Below the pieces are notes generated by a model. That model did no database searches and was not told the DNA's origin. It worked only from the letters and a program-made list of their open reading frames with translations. From contig SVMA01000004.1 in the NCBI GenBank assembly GCA_015067635.1, forward strand, positions 1 through 64,000: a DNA stretch of 64,000 bases, given 5' to 3'. The position numbers were made by a program, and so were the translations under genes. This stretch comes from Oscillospiraceae bacterium. Its GTDB lineage: Bacteria > Bacillota > Clostridia > Oscillospirales > Oscillospiraceae. The first letter of the stretch is position 1; the number at the start of each line of letters is the position of its first letter. Positions 24,333 to 31,684 of the stretch are shown here, in pieces.

Positions 24333-25442
24333 ATGGCACAGAGAAGAACAAAGAAAAACGATGCTCCAAAAATTGACATCGGCGCAGAGATCTTTGCAAG
24401 TCTGCGGGATCTGGAAAAGCTCAAGGGCATCAGCGTGGATTACATGGTGGAGCGCTTGAAACAGGCTATGGCCAACGCCTATCGTAAGGATCGGGAAGAT
24501 CATCGGGATATCCCCGCCGAAAATGTGGTGGTGGATCTGAGTGAGGACGGTCTGTTTATGTATCAGGTCAAGACCGTTGTTGAAGAGGTGGAGGATTCCG
24601 CCCTGGAGATCCATATCGATGCCGCAAAGAACATCAACCCTGACCTTCGGGTGGGTGACAATGTGAGTATCCCCGTTGACATTCAGAAATTCGGCCGCAT
24701 CGCCGCACAGACTGCCAAGCAGGTGGTCATTCAGGGCATTCGTGAGGCGGAACGCGGAGTCGTTTATGAAAACTACTCCTCCAAAACTCAGGAGCTTCTT
24801 ACCGGCACCGTTCTTCGGGTGGATCCCGATGGCGGCGACATGATCGTCACTGTGGGTCAGGGCACAGAACAGCACAATGCAGTGCTCCGCGCCACTGAGC
24901 AGATTCCCGGTGAGGTTTATTTGCCCGGCGATCTGATTCGTGTGTATGTGCTGGAGGCACGGCAGGGTGCCCGTTCTACCAATGTGTACGTTTCCCGTAC
25001 CCATCCTAACGTGGTGCGCCGTCTGTTTGAGTTGGAAACTCCCGAAATTGCAGAGGGTCAGGTAGAGATCCGCAACATTGCCCGGGAAGCCGGTTCCCGT
25101 TCCAAGATGGCCGTCCGTGCCACCATGGAGGGCGTGGATCCCGTTGGCGCCTGCGTCGGTCCCCGTGGCGGCCGTGTAAGTGCTGTGGTGGAAGAGCTGC
25201 GCGGTGAAAAGATCGATATCGTGGTGTGGTCCGAGGACCCCTGCGAATACGTACGGGCCGCTTTGAGCCCTGCGGATGTGATTTCCGTGGAGCTGATTCC
25301 CGGTCAAAAGAACGCCTGCCGTGTGCTGGTTCCGGATGATCAGCTGAGTCTGGCCATCGGCAAGGAAGGTCAAAACGCCCGTCTGGCGGCGCGTCTGACC
25401 GGCTTTAAGATCGATATTAAGCCTGTTTCTCAGGCAGAGTAA
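24333..25442 (+). CDS. nusA: Transcription termination/antitermination factor NusA
   Basis: A 369-aa protein with the RNAP-binding N-terminal domain (1-130), S1 domain (about 133-200; LLTGTVLRVDPDGGDMIVTVGQ) and two KH domains (VDPVGACVGPRGGRVSAVVEELRGEKIDIVVWSEDP and LSLAIGKEGQNARLAARLTGFKIDIKP). It has no C-terminal acidic repeats, as usual in Firmicutes. It controls pausing, termination and rRNA antitermination. A repeat element separates it from ylxR, which normally follows directly. Confidence 0.97.
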   Translation: MAQRRTKKNDAPKIDIGAEIFASLRDLEKLKGISVDYMVERLKQAMANAYRKDREDHRDIPAENVVVDLSEDGLFMYQVKTVVEEVEDSALEIHIDAAKNINPDLRVGDNVSIPVDIQKFGRIAAQTAKQVVIQGIREAERGVVYENYSSKTQELLTGTVLRVDPDGGDMIVTVGQGTEQHNAVLRATEQIPGEVYLPGDLIRVYVLEARQGARSTNVYVSRTHPNVVRRLFELETPEIAEGQVEIRNIAREAGSRSKMAVRATMEGVDPVGACVGPRGGRVSAVVEELRGEKIDIVVWSEDPCEYVRAALSPADVISVELIPGQKNACRVLVPDDQLSLAIGKEGQNARLAARLTGFKIDIKPVSQAE

Positions 25443-25474
25443 TCATTATTTCGTTGCAAATTGCGGCGCAGCCG

Positions 25475-25603
25475 CCTTGCCTCCCTCTGACGAGGGAGGT
25501 GGCAAAAATCTTTGATTTTTGACGGAAGGAGAGATTTTTCAGTCTTTTCTCTCCCCCAGTCGGCCCGTTCGGCTGACGGTCCCCTCCTCAGAGGGGGCCA
25601 AGG
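25475..25603. repeat. MITE-like hairpin element, family A (copy 2), inside the nusA operon
   Basis: Starts CCTTGCCTCCCTCTGACGAG and ends CTCAGAGGGGGCCAAGG (terminal inverted repeats of about 29 bp). The left 47 nt through GGCAAAAATCTTTGATTTTTG are identical to copy 3 at 49554. A short GCGGC...GCCGC hairpin abuts its left side in both copies. Confidence 0.85.
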
Positions 25604-25639
25604 TGTTGCTTGCAATGATAATTAGAAGGAGGCAGCATA

Positions 25640-25912
25640 ATGCAAAAGAAAATTCCCCAGCGGCAATGTATGGGCTGCCGGGAACGAAAAGAAAAAAGAG
25701 CCATGATCCGTGTGGTGCGTTGCACCGACGGAGATATCCGTTTGGATTTTTCCGGCAAGCTGAATGGACGGGGCGCCTATGTTTGTCCGGACTTGAATTG
25801 CCTTGCAAAGGCAAAAAAAAGCCGATCCCTGGAGCGATGCCTGGAAACCCCCATTCCCGAGGAGGTTTATAACCGTCTGGAAAAGGAAATGGAGGGAGGC
25901 TCTCTTGGATAA
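25640..25912 (+). CDS. ylxR: YlxR (DUF448) RNA-binding protein
   Basis: A 90-aa protein with the family signature IPQRQCMGCRERKEKRAMIRVVR (about 4-26), GRGAYVCPDLNCLAKAKKSRSLERCL and basic surfaces. In Firmicutes it sits between nusA and the L7Ae-like gene; it is reported to bind nucleic acid, with roles proposed in RNase P function and regulation. ATG follows AGAAGGAGGCAGCATA. The last 8 nt overlap the next gene. Confidence 0.93.
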   Translation: MQKKIPQRQCMGCRERKEKRAMIRVVRCTDGDIRLDFSGKLNGRGAYVCPDLNCLAKAKKSRSLERCLETPIPEEVYNRLEKEMEGGSLG

Positions 25913-26336
25913 AGCGCTTACCTATCTGGCATTGGCCAGAAAAGCAGGGTTTGCGGAATTGGGAGAAGAACCGGTGGGTGCAGCCGCCAGATTGGGTCAT
26001 GCCCGTTTGCTGCTGGTAGCCGCGGATGCATCCGAGCACACCTGGCGCCGTGCCGTGAGCTTTGTCTCCGGAACCCGTCAGCAGCTGCTTCGGCTCCCTT
26101 ATTCCAAGGACGAGATGGGTTTTGCCATTGGTCGCACCAGTCTGGCAGTTGCCGCCATTACCGATGCAGGTATTGCAAAGGCACTGGTGGAGGCCCTTGA
26201 CAACCCTCAGCACAAAGCTATTCTTTCTGTGCTGGAGGATATGGCCGCACAGGCAAAGCAGCGGCAAAAGGAAGCCAAAGCCCATGCGCGAAACAGACGT
26301 CTGGGAAAAGGCAAGCCCGTAAAGAAGGAACATTGA
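25905..26336 (+). CDS. L7Ae/L30e-like ribosomal protein (YlxQ-type)
   Basis: A 143-aa protein; the start chosen is TTG 25905 behind GGAGGGAGGC, overlapping ylxR by 8 nt, not the far-upstream start in the ORF track. L7Ae-fold features: [43 protein letters not shown], then the K-turn-binding region and [25 protein letters not shown]-terminal basic tail of about 45 residues ([28 protein letters not shown]) is longer than in B. subtilis YlxQ (about 100 aa in all). It probably binds kink-turn RNA. Confidence 0.85.
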   Translation: MDKALTYLALARKAGFAELGEEPVGAAARLGHARLLLVAADASEHTWRRAVSFVSGTRQQLLRLPYSKDEMGFAIGRTSLAVAAITDAGIAKALVEALDNPQHKAILSVLEDMAAQAKQRQKEAKAHARNRRLGKGKPVKKEH

Positions 26337-26358
26337 TTTTGGAGGTGCAGTTGAATAT

Positions 26359-28698
26359 ATGAGTATTGAAGTGAAGTATCGTATAAAGGAAGTGGCCGCG
26401 GATTTCGGCATGGCTTCCAAGGAAATAACAGAGATTATCGCCATATATGGCGATAAGCCCAAATCTCCCACCCAGGCATTGACCGGAGAGGAATTAAATG
26501 TGCTGTTCGATCACTTGACCCAGCACAATCAGATCTCCTCTTTGGAGGTGGTATTTGCCGTACAGCCCAAGCCGGCTCCTGTCAAGGAGGAACCCAAGGC
26601 TGAGCCGAAGCCGGAGGGAAAGCCGGCACAGAAGACCAAGCCTGCCGCCACTCCCGCGCAGCCGGCTTCCCAACAGAATACAAAGCCCGTAAAACCGGCA
26701 GAGCCGGAACGGAAGCGGGAACGCCGCGTGGTGGATACCTCCGCTGTGCAGGTGAACACCAACCGCTTTGCTGACGTGGATAATCTGGTTTCCGAAAAGG
26801 TGCAGAATTATCAGGGCGGTAAGCAGAAGTTCGGCGGCAAAAAGGGCAAGGAACAAGGCAAGAAGGAAAATAAGTTTAAGGGCAACAAGTCCCGCAACGA
26901 AGAGCAGGAAAAGCTGCGCAGACTCCAGATGGAAGTGGCGCGCAAAGCCCCTGTTACCGTCAAGATCCCTGACGAGATCACTGTCGGTGAGCTGGCCAGC
27001 CGGATGAAAAAGACTGCCGGTGATGTCATTAAGCTTTTGATGAAAAACGGCATCATGGCCGGTATTAACCAGACCATTGATTTCGATACCGCAGAATATG
27101 TGGCCACCGAAATGGGCTGTAAGGTGGAAAAGGAAATCACCGTCACCATTGAGGAACGCCTCATTGAGGATCACGAAGACACCGCAGAGGAATTGGTCAC
27201 TCGTGCTCCTGTGGTAGTGGTCATGGGTCACGTCGACCACGGCAAAACCTCTACCCTGGATGCCATTCGGAAGACCTCCGTCACTGCCGGTGAGGCCGGC
27301 GGCATCACCCAGCACATCGGTGCATATACCGTGGACGTCAACGGCAACATGGTGACCTTCCTGGATACCCCCGGTCACGCCGCCTTTACTTCCATGCGTG
27401 CCCGTGGTGCAAAGAGCACCGATATCGCCATTTTGGTGGTTGCCGCGGACGACGGCATCATGCCCCAGACTGTGGAATCCATTAACCACGCCAAGGCCGC
27501 AGAAGTGCCTATCATCGTTGCTATCAACAAGATGGATAAGCCCACAGCAAATCCTGACAGGATCAAGGAACAGCTGACTCATTACGATCTGATTCCCGAG
27601 GAATGGGGCGGCGAGACCGTCATCGTTCCCATCTCCGCCAAGACCGGCATGGGTCTGGACGATTTGTTGGAAATGGTCATTCTGACTGCCGAAGTGCAGG
27701 AGCTGAAGGCCAATCCCAACCGCCGTGCCAAGGGTACGGTTATTGAAGCCCGTCTGGATAAGACCCGCGGTCCTATTGCCACATTGCTGGTGCAAAACGG
27801 CACACTGAATCAGGGCGATATCGTGATTGCCGGTACTGCCGTAGGCCGTGTACGTGTGATGACCAACGATAAGGGTCGCACCGTTAAGACTGCCGGTCCC
27901 TCCGTTCCTGTGGAGATTACCGGTTTGGCTGAGGTTCCCGCACCCGGTGACGAATTCAACGCCGTTGCGGATGAGCGCATGGCAAGAGAGCTGGTGGAAC
28001 AGCGGAAGCAGGCACAGAAGGATGCCGCTGCAAACGCAATGAGCAAGGTCACCTTGGACAACCTCTTTGCAAGAATGCAGGAGGGTCAAATGAAGGAGCT
28101 GCCCCTGATCGTCAAGGCAGACGTACAGGGCTCCGCAGAGGCCTTGAAGGCCTCTCTGGAAAAGATTTCCAACGAAGAGGTTCGGGTCAAGGTCATCCAC
28201 ACCGGTGTGGGTGCGATCAATGAGAGCGATCTTTTGCTGGCTTCCACTGCCGGTGCGATCATCGTGGGCTTTAACGTCCGTCCCGACGCCAGCACCCAGG
28301 CAAACGCCCAGAGAACAGAAGTGGATATGCGGTTCTACCGTGTCATTTATGACGCCATCGACGAAATCGAAGCAGCCATGAAGGGTATGCTGGCACCTAA
28401 GTTCGAGGAAGTGGTCATCGGTCACGCTGAGGTGCGTATGACGTATAAGGTATCCTCCGTGGGTACGGTCTGCGGCTGTATGGTCAAGGACGGCAAGATC
28501 ACACGGGATGCTCAGGTGCGTGTGCTGCGTGACAGCATCGTCATTCATGAAGGCACTGTGGGCTCCTTGCAGCGGTTTAAGGATGCTGTCAAGGAAGTCA
28601 CCGCCGGCTATGAGTGCGGTATGAGCATCGAAAAGTTTAACGACCTCAAGGAAGGCGACGTTTTCGAATGCTTCGCCATGCAGGAAATTAAACAGTAA
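26359..28698 (+). CDS. infB: Translation initiation factor IF-2
   Basis: A 779-aa GTPase delivering fMet-tRNA to the ribosome. N-terminal IF2_N-like helices (1-55), a Lys/Pro/Glu-rich linker (about 60-185), a second IF2_N domain ([40 protein letters not shown]), then the G domain: [13 protein letters not shown] (G1), [10 protein letters not shown] (G2), FLDTPGH (G3), NKMD (G4), SAKTG (G5), and C-terminal domains. GGAGGT is 12 nt before the ATG, slightly far; a 3-codon TTG-AAT-ATA-TGA frame sits between and overlaps the start codon, so coupling is possible. Confidence 0.97.
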   Translation: MSIEVKYRIKEVAADFGMASKEITEIIAIYGDKPKSPTQALTGEELNVLFDHLTQHNQISSLEVVFAVQPKPAPVKEEPKAEPKPEGKPAQKTKPAATPAQPASQQNTKPVKPAEPERKRERRVVDTSAVQVNTNRFADVDNLVSEKVQNYQGGKQKFGGKKGKEQGKKENKFKGNKSRNEEQEKLRRLQMEVARKAPVTVKIPDEITVGELASRMKKTAGDVIKLLMKNGIMAGINQTIDFDTAEYVATEMGCKVEKEITVTIEERLIEDHEDTAEELVTRAPVVVVMGHVDHGKTSTLDAIRKTSVTAGEAGGITQHIGAYTVDVNGNMVTFLDTPGHAAFTSMRARGAKSTDIAILVVAADDGIMPQTVESINHAKAAEVPIIVAINKMDKPTANPDRIKEQLTHYDLIPEEWGGETVIVPISAKTGMGLDDLLEMVILTAEVQELKANPNRRAKGTVIEARLDKTRGPIATLLVQNGTLNQGDIVIAGTAVGRVRVMTNDKGRTVKTAGPSVPVEITGLAEVPAPGDEFNAVADERMARELVEQRKQAQKDAAANAMSKVTLDNLFARMQEGQMKELPLIVKADVQGSAEALKASLEKISNEEVRVKVIHTGVGAINESDLLLASTAGAIIVGFNVRPDASTQANAQRTEVDMRFYRVIYDAIDEIEAAMKGMLAPKFEEVVIGHAEVRMTYKVSSVGTVCGCMVKDGKITRDAQVRVLRDSIVIHEGTVGSLQRFKDAVKEVTAGYECGMSIEKFNDLKEGDVFECFAMQEIKQ

Positions 28699-28705
28699 TT
28701 TTCCA

Positions 28706-28872
28706 AAGCCTTCCCCTGGGGGGAAGGTGGCCAAGCAAAGCGAGGTCGGATGAGGGTAGTTACGGCGGCACTGCCGCCTGAATCTTAAAACTGTTTTGCC
28801 GCACTGCGTGCGGGTTTCTCCCTCATCCGTCACCACCTGTCGGCGGTGACACCTTCCCCCAGAGGGAGGCTT
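28706..28872. repeat. MITE-like hairpin element, family B, between infB and rbfA
   Basis: A 167-bp element with long imperfect terminal inverted repeats: AAGCCTTCCCCTGGGGGGAAGGTGG ... GGATGAGGG on the left and CCCTCATCC ... CACCTTCCCCCAGAGGGAGGCTT on the right. Each end also folds alone. Hairpins GGCGGCACTGCCGCC and CCGCACTGCGTGCGG lie inside. No ORF. Confidence 0.85.
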
Positions 28873-28897
28873 AACTACTACAAAAGGAGGCTATCTT

Positions 28898-29257
28898 ATG
28901 GCATCCAATCGAATCAACCGCATCAACGAGGAGATACAAAAAGCGCTGGCAGATCTTCTGCGTGAGGTAAAGGACCCTCGTGTCAGCGGTACCATGATCT
29001 CCATCACCCGGGTGGAAACCACTCCGGATCTGCGTTTTGCAAAGGTATATGTGAGCTTTTTGGAGGAAAACAAGGTCAAGGACGCGTTGAAGGGTCTGGA
29101 ATCCGCCGGCGGCTATCTGCGTCGGGAGCTGGGTTCTGCCCTGCAGCTGCGGCACACGCCCCAGCTGAACTGGGCGTTGGACGATTCCATCACCTACGGT
29201 GCCAAAATGCTGAAGCTCATCAACTCTCTGGATAAGGGAGAAGAAAAAGAAGATTAA
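28898..29257 (+). CDS. rbfA: Ribosome-binding factor A
   Basis: A 119-aa KH-like 30S maturation factor. Signature: RINRINEEIQKALADLLREVKDPRVSGTMISITRVETTPDLRFAKVYVSFLEE and ELGSALQLRHTPQLNWALDDSITYGAKMLKLINSL. ATG follows AAAGGAGGCTATCTT. The position after infB is standard; the intervening repeat is not. Confidence 0.95.
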   Translation: MASNRINRINEEIQKALADLLREVKDPRVSGTMISITRVETTPDLRFAKVYVSFLEENKVKDALKGLESAGGYLRRELGSALQLRHTPQLNWALDDSITYGAKMLKLINSLDKGEEKED

Positions 29258-29295
29258 AAACACCCTCCCCCGGGAGAGCCTTTGAGGTAAATCCT

Positions 29296-30156
29296 ATGAA
29301 TGGAATTGTAATTGTAGATAAACCCCAGGGCTGGACAAGCCAGGATGTGACCGCCAGACTGCGCCGGGTATTTCAAACCCGCCGCATCGGTCACGGCGGA
29401 ACGTTGGACCCCATGGCTACCGGTGTGTTGCCGGTATTTGTGGGTCGCGGCACCCGTGCTGTGGAATTTTTCGAGCACGCCCAGAAGATTTATGAGGCTG
29501 TGCTCCGTCTCGGGGTCACGACGGATACCGAGGATATCACCGGCACGGTTCTTGAGAAACGGGAGATTGCCGTTTCTGAAGGGGAGTTTTTGGCTGTCCT
29601 GCCGGATTTCCGCGGAAAAATACTGCAAATCCCTCCCATGTATTCCGCACTGAAAATCAACGGACAAAAGCTGTGTGACCTGGCGCGCAAAGGCAAAGAG
29701 GTGGAACGTCAACCAAGAGAAATTGAGATTTTTGAACTGACTTGCCTGGAATTTTCCGGTGAATGTGCCCGCCTGCGGATTCACTGCTCCAAGGGAACTT
29801 ATATCCGTACCCTGTGTAAGGATATCGGTGAGTCCTTGGGCTGTGGTGGCTGTATGGAAAGTCTGCGCCGCATTACTGCCGGTGAATACACCATTTCGGA
29901 AGCCGTTCCTCTGGAGACTTTGCTGGAAACCGATACGCCGGAAGCATTTTTGCATCCAGTGGACAGCATGTTCCGGAATTTCCCATCGGTTACGCTGACG
30001 GCAAAACAGGAAGCCCGTTGCCGGAACGGAAACGCTTTTTCCGTGTCTCTGAAGGAAGGTACTTACCGCACCTACGGTCAAAACGGAGAATTTTTGGCAC
30101 TTTCCAAGGTGGATAACGGCGTTATGTCAACCATTAAGAGTTTTTTTGAAGTATAG
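29296..30156 (+). CDS. truB: tRNA pseudouridine(55) synthase
   Basis: A 286-aa protein making pseudouridine 55 in the tRNA T-loop. Catalytic Asp lies in RRIGHGGTLDPMATGVLPVFVG (about 34-55). KIYEAVLRLGVTTDTEDITG, PPMYSALKINGQKLCDLARKGKEVER and CSKGTYIRTLCKDIGESLGCGGCMESLRRI follow in TruB order. The C-terminal PUA-like part is short. It starts 38 nt after rbfA with GAGGT before the ATG. Confidence 0.96.
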   Translation: MNGIVIVDKPQGWTSQDVTARLRRVFQTRRIGHGGTLDPMATGVLPVFVGRGTRAVEFFEHAQKIYEAVLRLGVTTDTEDITGTVLEKREIAVSEGEFLAVLPDFRGKILQIPPMYSALKINGQKLCDLARKGKEVERQPREIEIFELTCLEFSGECARLRIHCSKGTYIRTLCKDIGESLGCGGCMESLRRITAGEYTISEAVPLETLLETDTPEAFLHPVDSMFRNFPSVTLTAKQEARCRNGNAFSVSLKEGTYRTYGQNGEFLALSKVDNGVMSTIKSFFEV

Positions 30157-30191
30157 TGCATCGCCTTGGCCCTTCTGACGAGGATAATCTT

Positions 30192-31067
30192 ATGAACAAA
30201 AAAATATATGCACTGGGGTTTTTTGACGGGGTTCATTTGGGACATCAGGCGTTACTTTCCGCCTGTGTTCGGCTGGCAAAGCAGGAAAATGCCATCCCCG
30301 CGGCAGTCACCTTTGACCTGCCCCCCGGTACCGTTTTACAAAACCAACAACCGAATATGCTTACCACCGTACAGGACCGGAAAGCTCTGCTGACGCATTA
30401 CGGCATGGAAGAGATTTTGCTCTTTAAAGCAACGGCGAAGCAGTTTTCCACTCCATGGCAGGAATTTCTGGAGCGTCTTGTAAACATGGGTGCTGCCGGC
30501 TTTGTCTGCGGTGCAGATTACCGTTTTGGACATAAGGGCGAAGGCAACGGTGAGAAATTGGCACAATTTTCTGCAAGCCTTGGTCTTTCCTGCGTGATTG
30601 TGTCGGAGCAGTCTATGGATGAGGAGAAAATTTCTTCTACGCGCATCCGTCGATGCTTGGAAGCCGGCGATATTGCTTCTGCCAACCGTCTGCTGGGGCA
30701 TCCCCATATTTTCACAGGTACGGTGGTTTCCGGACAACAGCTTGGCCGCACCATCGGAATCCCCACCGCCAATCTGCAGCTGCCGGAAGCTTTGCTGACT
30801 CCGGCCTTCGGTGTCTACGCCTGTACCGCCCATGTGGACGGACACAGCTATGTGGCCGTGACCAATATCGGCACCCGTCCTACCGTCGATGGAAAGGGCA
30901 TTACTGTGGAGCCCTGGCTTTTGGATTTTGACGGAGATCTGTACGGCAAAGAGCTGACCCTGAAATTTCACAAATTTCTCCGTCCGGAGCAGAAATTTGA
31001 CTCTCTGGAAGCCCTGAAAAATCAGATCCAGCTGGATGCCGCAGAGGCATATCAGCTTTTGAAATAA
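30192..31067 (+). CDS. ribF: Bifunctional riboflavin kinase/FAD synthetase
   Basis: A 291-aa protein; the ATG at 30192 after GAGGATAATCTT gives the conserved start KIYALGFFDGVHLGHQALL (nucleotidyltransferase HxGH). The FAD synthetase domain covers about 1-170, with SSTRIRRCLEAGDI. The flavokinase domain from about 175 shows GTVVSGQQLGRTIGIPTANLQLP and YVAVTNIGTRPTV with LDFDGDLYGKELTLKFHKFLRPEQKF. It converts riboflavin to FMN and FAD. The usual truB-ribF order is kept. Confidence 0.95.
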   Translation: MNKKIYALGFFDGVHLGHQALLSACVRLAKQENAIPAAVTFDLPPGTVLQNQQPNMLTTVQDRKALLTHYGMEEILLFKATAKQFSTPWQEFLERLVNMGAAGFVCGADYRFGHKGEGNGEKLAQFSASLGLSCVIVSEQSMDEEKISSTRIRRCLEAGDIASANRLLGHPHIFTGTVVSGQQLGRTIGIPTANLQLPEALLTPAFGVYACTAHVDGHSYVAVTNIGTRPTVDGKGITVEPWLLDFDGDLYGKELTLKFHKFLRPEQKFDSLEALKNQIQLDAAEAYQLLK

Positions 31068-31108
31068 TCTTTTTTGCATAAAAAGTTTGTATTTTGTGAA
31101 AATTTTCC

Positions 31109-31137
31109 TTTACATTTGGGAAAACTTATGATAAGAT
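31109..31137 (+). promoter_or_regulatory. Sigma-A promoter of rpsO
   Basis: TTTACA, 17 nt, TAAGAT, 42 nt after the ribF stop codon. Confidence 0.65.
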
Positions 31138-31139
31138 AT

Positions 31140-31261
31140 TCGGGCTGGCTTCGGCCGGACAATATTTCTATGCCCATCGCGCAGTTGCGGGAGAACGCCA
31201 ATGTGCATTTCACCGACCCCTACTTCGCTTTCGGGTAATATTTTGAAAGGTGGAAATTACC
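31140..31261 (+). promoter_or_regulatory. rpsO 5' leader, possible S15 autoregulatory RNA
   Basis: A 120-nt structured leader between the rpsO promoter and start, with a CTGGC-TTCG-GCCGG hairpin and GC-rich segments. S15 autoregulates through its own leader in many bacteria; this leader is not matched to a known class here. Confidence 0.4.
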
Positions 31262-31528
31262 ATGATTCTCAAAGACAAAAAGACCCAGGTTATCCTGGAA
31301 AACGCAACCCACGAAGGCGACACCGGTTCTCCCGAAGTCCAGGTCGCTATTCTGACTGCCCGTATCAACGAGTTGACTGACCATTTGCGTGTTCACAAGC
31401 ACGACAATCACTCCCGCCGCGGTCTGCTGATGATGGTTGGTAAGCGTCGTAATTTGCTGGACTATCTGGCAAAGAAGGACATCAACCGTTACCGTGCACT
31501 CATCGCTAAGCTGGGTATCCGTAAGTAA
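31262..31528 (+). CDS. rpsO: 30S ribosomal protein S15
   Basis: An 88-aa protein of normal size. ATG 31262 follows AAAGGTGGAAATTACC; the track's start is upstream of the ribosome binding site. Conserved [51 protein letters not shown] is the 16S rRNA-binding core. It has its own promoter and leader, and is followed by a terminator and pnp. Confidence 0.97.
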   Translation: MILKDKKTQVILENATHEGDTGSPEVQVAILTARINELTDHLRVHKHDNHSRRGLLMMVGKRRNLLDYLAKKDINRYRALIAKLGIRK

Positions 31529-31537
31529 GATATCAAA

Positions 31538-31566
31538 GGGGCGATGCAAATCGCCCCTTATTTCTT
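31538..31566 (+). terminator. Intrinsic terminator after rpsO
   Basis: GGGGCGAT-GCAA-ATCGCCCC followed by TTATTTCTT. Confidence 0.85.
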
Positions 31567-31584
31567 ATTTGCAAACGTCAATCA

Positions 31585-31654
31585 TCGGGAGCGCATTTAG
31601 CAGTTGAAAGGGCTGTCGAAATTCGGCATTCGTTTCAAGTGCTAAACCTCCCGA
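31585..31654 (+). promoter_or_regulatory. Long stem-loop in the pnp leader
   Basis: TCGGGA (31585) pairs with TCCCGA (31649), and TTTAGCAGTTGAAA pairs with TTTCAAGTGCTAAA with one central mismatch; the apical part is GGCTGTCGAAATTCGGCATTCG. It ends 30 nt before the pnp ATG. A double-stranded leader is the known RNase III/PNPase target for pnp autoregulation in E. coli. Confidence 0.65.
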
Positions 31655-31684
31655 ACAATATACAAAAATACAGGAGGTAAACAA

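Noticed and set aside
26494-28836. 780-aa minus-strand ORF opposite infB
   Set aside because: Antisense shadow of a certain IF-2 gene; no ribosome binding site or domain.
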